Origin: Alphaproteobacteria bacterium
Lineage (GTDB): Bacteria; Pseudomonadota; Alphaproteobacteria; UBA2136; UBA6156
Length of the DNA: 6,052 nucleotides
Direction: 5' to 3'
NCBI GenBank assembly: GCA_020249005.1
Contig: JADCGN010000102.1
Coordinates: forward strand, 1-6,052
The translations under genes and the position numbers were made by a program. How positions within the stretch are numbered: position 1 is the stretch's first letter; each line of letters begins with the position of its first letter. The notes under the pieces were generated by a model, which was not told the origin of the DNA, ran no database searches, and saw only the letters and a program-made list of their open reading frames with translations. Shown piece after piece: positions 5,327 to 6,052 of the stretch.

Positions 5327-5725
5327 GATAAGAACAAAGCGCACTAACCAACTGCCCGTGATATCACCCGCCAGCATTTCGGCTTGGCCTCGTGAGAGGG
5401 TTCCTACTACGCCACAGCAAGGTCACCTTGCCACAGTTGTTTGTGGGCCTATGGCGTTAGGATGGTTAGTCCTTCGCAAAGCTCTTGGTTTCCACATTTC
5501 TGCAGATTGCAAGTTGGCTTACTTGGCCTAGTTAGTGCTTCTCGCCCCCATTGGCATAGTGCTAGCGGTAACCAACCTTAGGCACGGGATAGAGGCTCAG
5601 TTTTTCTATCAAAAGCATGACCATGGGTCGAACTTTCGTTTTGTTACTGATCCCCCCTATTGGGGCATTTGAATTAAGTACGAAATTTGATTATTGCGCA
5701 AGCAGGGTGATTGAAGAGTAATCAA
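5327..5725. other. Less GC-rich intergenic stretch with no convincing gene
   Basis: About 400 bases between the terminator and the tRNA, with visibly more A/T than the coding parts and no GC-rich third-position pattern. One plus-strand frame runs from 5325 to 5672 with a single TAG at 5529. Its second part (from GTG 5535, 45 codons) reads as a hydrophobic start, LLAPIGIVLAV, and then a polar tail, but has no ribosome site. A near-palindrome, GCAAGGT-C-ACCTTGC (5417-5431), and ACTAACC (5343-5349) with GGTTAGT (5464-5470) are the only repeats seen. CCCC-TATT-GGGG (5654-5665) is a small hairpin. It may be a decayed gene or foreign remnant; nothing is recognised. Confidence 0.5.
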
Positions 5726-5799
5726 TGGAGCGGGATACGGGAATCGGACCCGTGCCTGAAGCTTGGGAAGCTTCCGTTCTACCATTGAACTAATCCCGC
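5726..5799 (-). tRNA. tRNA-Gly, anticodon CCC
   Basis: A 74-nt cloverleaf on the minus strand. Acceptor GCGGGAT pairs fully with ATCCCGC; the D arm is GTTC-AATGGTA-GAAC; the anticodon stem GAAGC/GCTTC encloses TTCCCAA, giving CCC (complement at 5765-5767), which reads GGG codons. The variable loop has 4 bases, the T stem is ACGGG/CCCGT, the discriminator is T73, and CCA is encoded (5726-5728). The layout closely resembles E. coli glyU. One oddity: the T loop reads TCCGATT, so position 55, almost always U (pseudouridine), is C (plus-strand base 5747). All stems are perfect, arguing for a working gene. Confidence 0.96.
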
Positions 5800-5809
5800 T
5801 CTGCGTTCT

Positions 5810-5838
5810 TCCATACGAGAAAATTTTACCGCAGGCAA
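5810..5838 (-). promoter_or_regulatory. Candidate promoter of the tRNA-Gly gene
   Basis: On the minus strand, TTGCCT (5833-5838), 17 bases, then TATGGA (5810-5815). RNA would start near 5803, only a few bases before the mature tRNA 5' end at 5799. Spacing and position fit; the -10 match is moderate. Confidence 0.4.
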
Positions 5839-5863
5839 GACGGTGGGGGATGGCGTTCCCGTT

Positions 5864-6050
5864 CCTTGTCATTTAGAGCCCCCGATCGGGGTCGGGGGTA
5901 AACTCTGCGAAGAATCCAGGTCTTCCCAACGCTGGGCCGCCTTCGTTCCCCATCGAAACTATATTCTTCGCGCAAGGCGGCAACGGCTTCGGCGCCGTCA
6001 ACGGGCTCAGAAGGACAGGGGGTCGGCCCGCCTTGCGTGGGATGACAAGG
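5864..6050. repeat. Multiply palindromic intergenic element bounded by CCTTGTCAT / ATGACAAGG
   Basis: A 187-bp block with a 9-bp perfect terminal inverted repeat (5864-5872 and 6042-6050). Inside are: CCCCCGA/TCGGGGG (5879-5885, 5892-5898); GCGAAGAAT/ATTCTTCGC (5907-5915, 5963-5971) enclosing CCCA/TGGG (5925-5928, 5933-5936) and TTCG/CGAA (5942-5945, 5954-5957); and CGCAAGGCGG/CCGCCTTGCG (5971-5980, 6028-6037) enclosing ACGGC/GCCGT (5983-5987, 5994-5998). Minus-strand words such as TTGTCATCCC and CCTGGATTCTTCGC are typical of dispersed palindromic repeats in proteobacterial genomes. I expect other copies elsewhere in the chromosome. Frames open through it are a by-product of GC content. Confidence 0.7.
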
Positions 6051-6052
6051 CA

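Noticed and set aside
5417..5431. GCAAGGT-C-ACCTTGC as an operator
   Set aside because: A lone short palindrome with no promoter or gene beside it; not enough to call a binding site.
5325..5531. Plus-strand 68-codon frame starting TTG
   Set aside because: The start lies in the T-run of the operon terminator, there is no ribosome site, and codon use is unlike the neighbours.
5657..5872. 71-codon minus-strand frame containing SSMVERKLPKLQARVRFPYPAP-type sequence
   Set aside because: This is the well-known artefact of translating a tRNA gene; it spans the whole tRNA-Gly.
5826..6050. Minus-strand frame open from the right edge to TAA at 5826 (about 74 codons)
   Set aside because: It runs through the palindromic element. 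A second minus frame, beginning CLVIPRKAG, is also open, as is typical of translated dispersed repeats. Neither has a recognisable domain.

Overview
The window reads as a GC-rich proteobacterial chromosome segment, most likely alphaproteobacterial. Grounds for this are the dnaK-dnaJ gene order, the style of DnaK and TrxB (CATC active site), a small-type SRP RNA with a GGGGCGCTCACCGGG-like 5' arm, and Nudix, lipoprotein and dispersed-repeat types seen in such genomes. The assignment comes from remembered family features, not from a search, and I cannot name a genus.

Layout. (1) Bases 1-2972, plus strand: the 3' two thirds of dnaK, an unrecognised exported Gly/Tyr-rich protein (1390-1800), and a complete dnaJ that follows it after 5 bases. 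This is a chaperone operon interrupted by an orphan secreted protein. (2) Bases 2973-3204: a convergent intergenic stretch with two 78-bp near-identical direct repeats, each carrying a perfect hairpin, and an inverted AC/GT-rich partner next to dnaJ. (3) Bases 3209-3286, minus strand: a signal recognition particle RNA (ffs), which is not protein coding. Its promoter region overlaps that of the next plus-strand operon. (4) Bases 3370-5288, plus strand: a Nudix hydrolase with a very basic N-terminal tail, thioredoxin reductase trxB overlapping it by the ATGA arrangement, and a small lipoprotein. A textbook intrinsic terminator ends this operon at 5302-5326. (5) Bases 5327-5725: a visibly less GC-rich, apparently non-coding or decayed stretch. 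(6) Bases 5726-5799, minus strand: tRNA-Gly(CCC), with encoded CCA and an unusual C at position 55. (7) Bases 5864-6050: a multiply palindromic intergenic element of the dispersed-repeat kind, bounded by a 9-bp inverted repeat.

Functionally, the protein genes share a housekeeping and proteostasis theme: DnaK/DnaJ folding, SRP targeting, thioredoxin reduction, and nucleotide or RNA-cap clean-up by Nudix. I find no phage, toxin-antitoxin, CRISPR or transposase gene. The most unusual items are the orphan secreted gene inside dnaK-dnaJ, the C55 tRNA, the paired 78-bp repeats beside ffs, and the structured repeat at the right edge.
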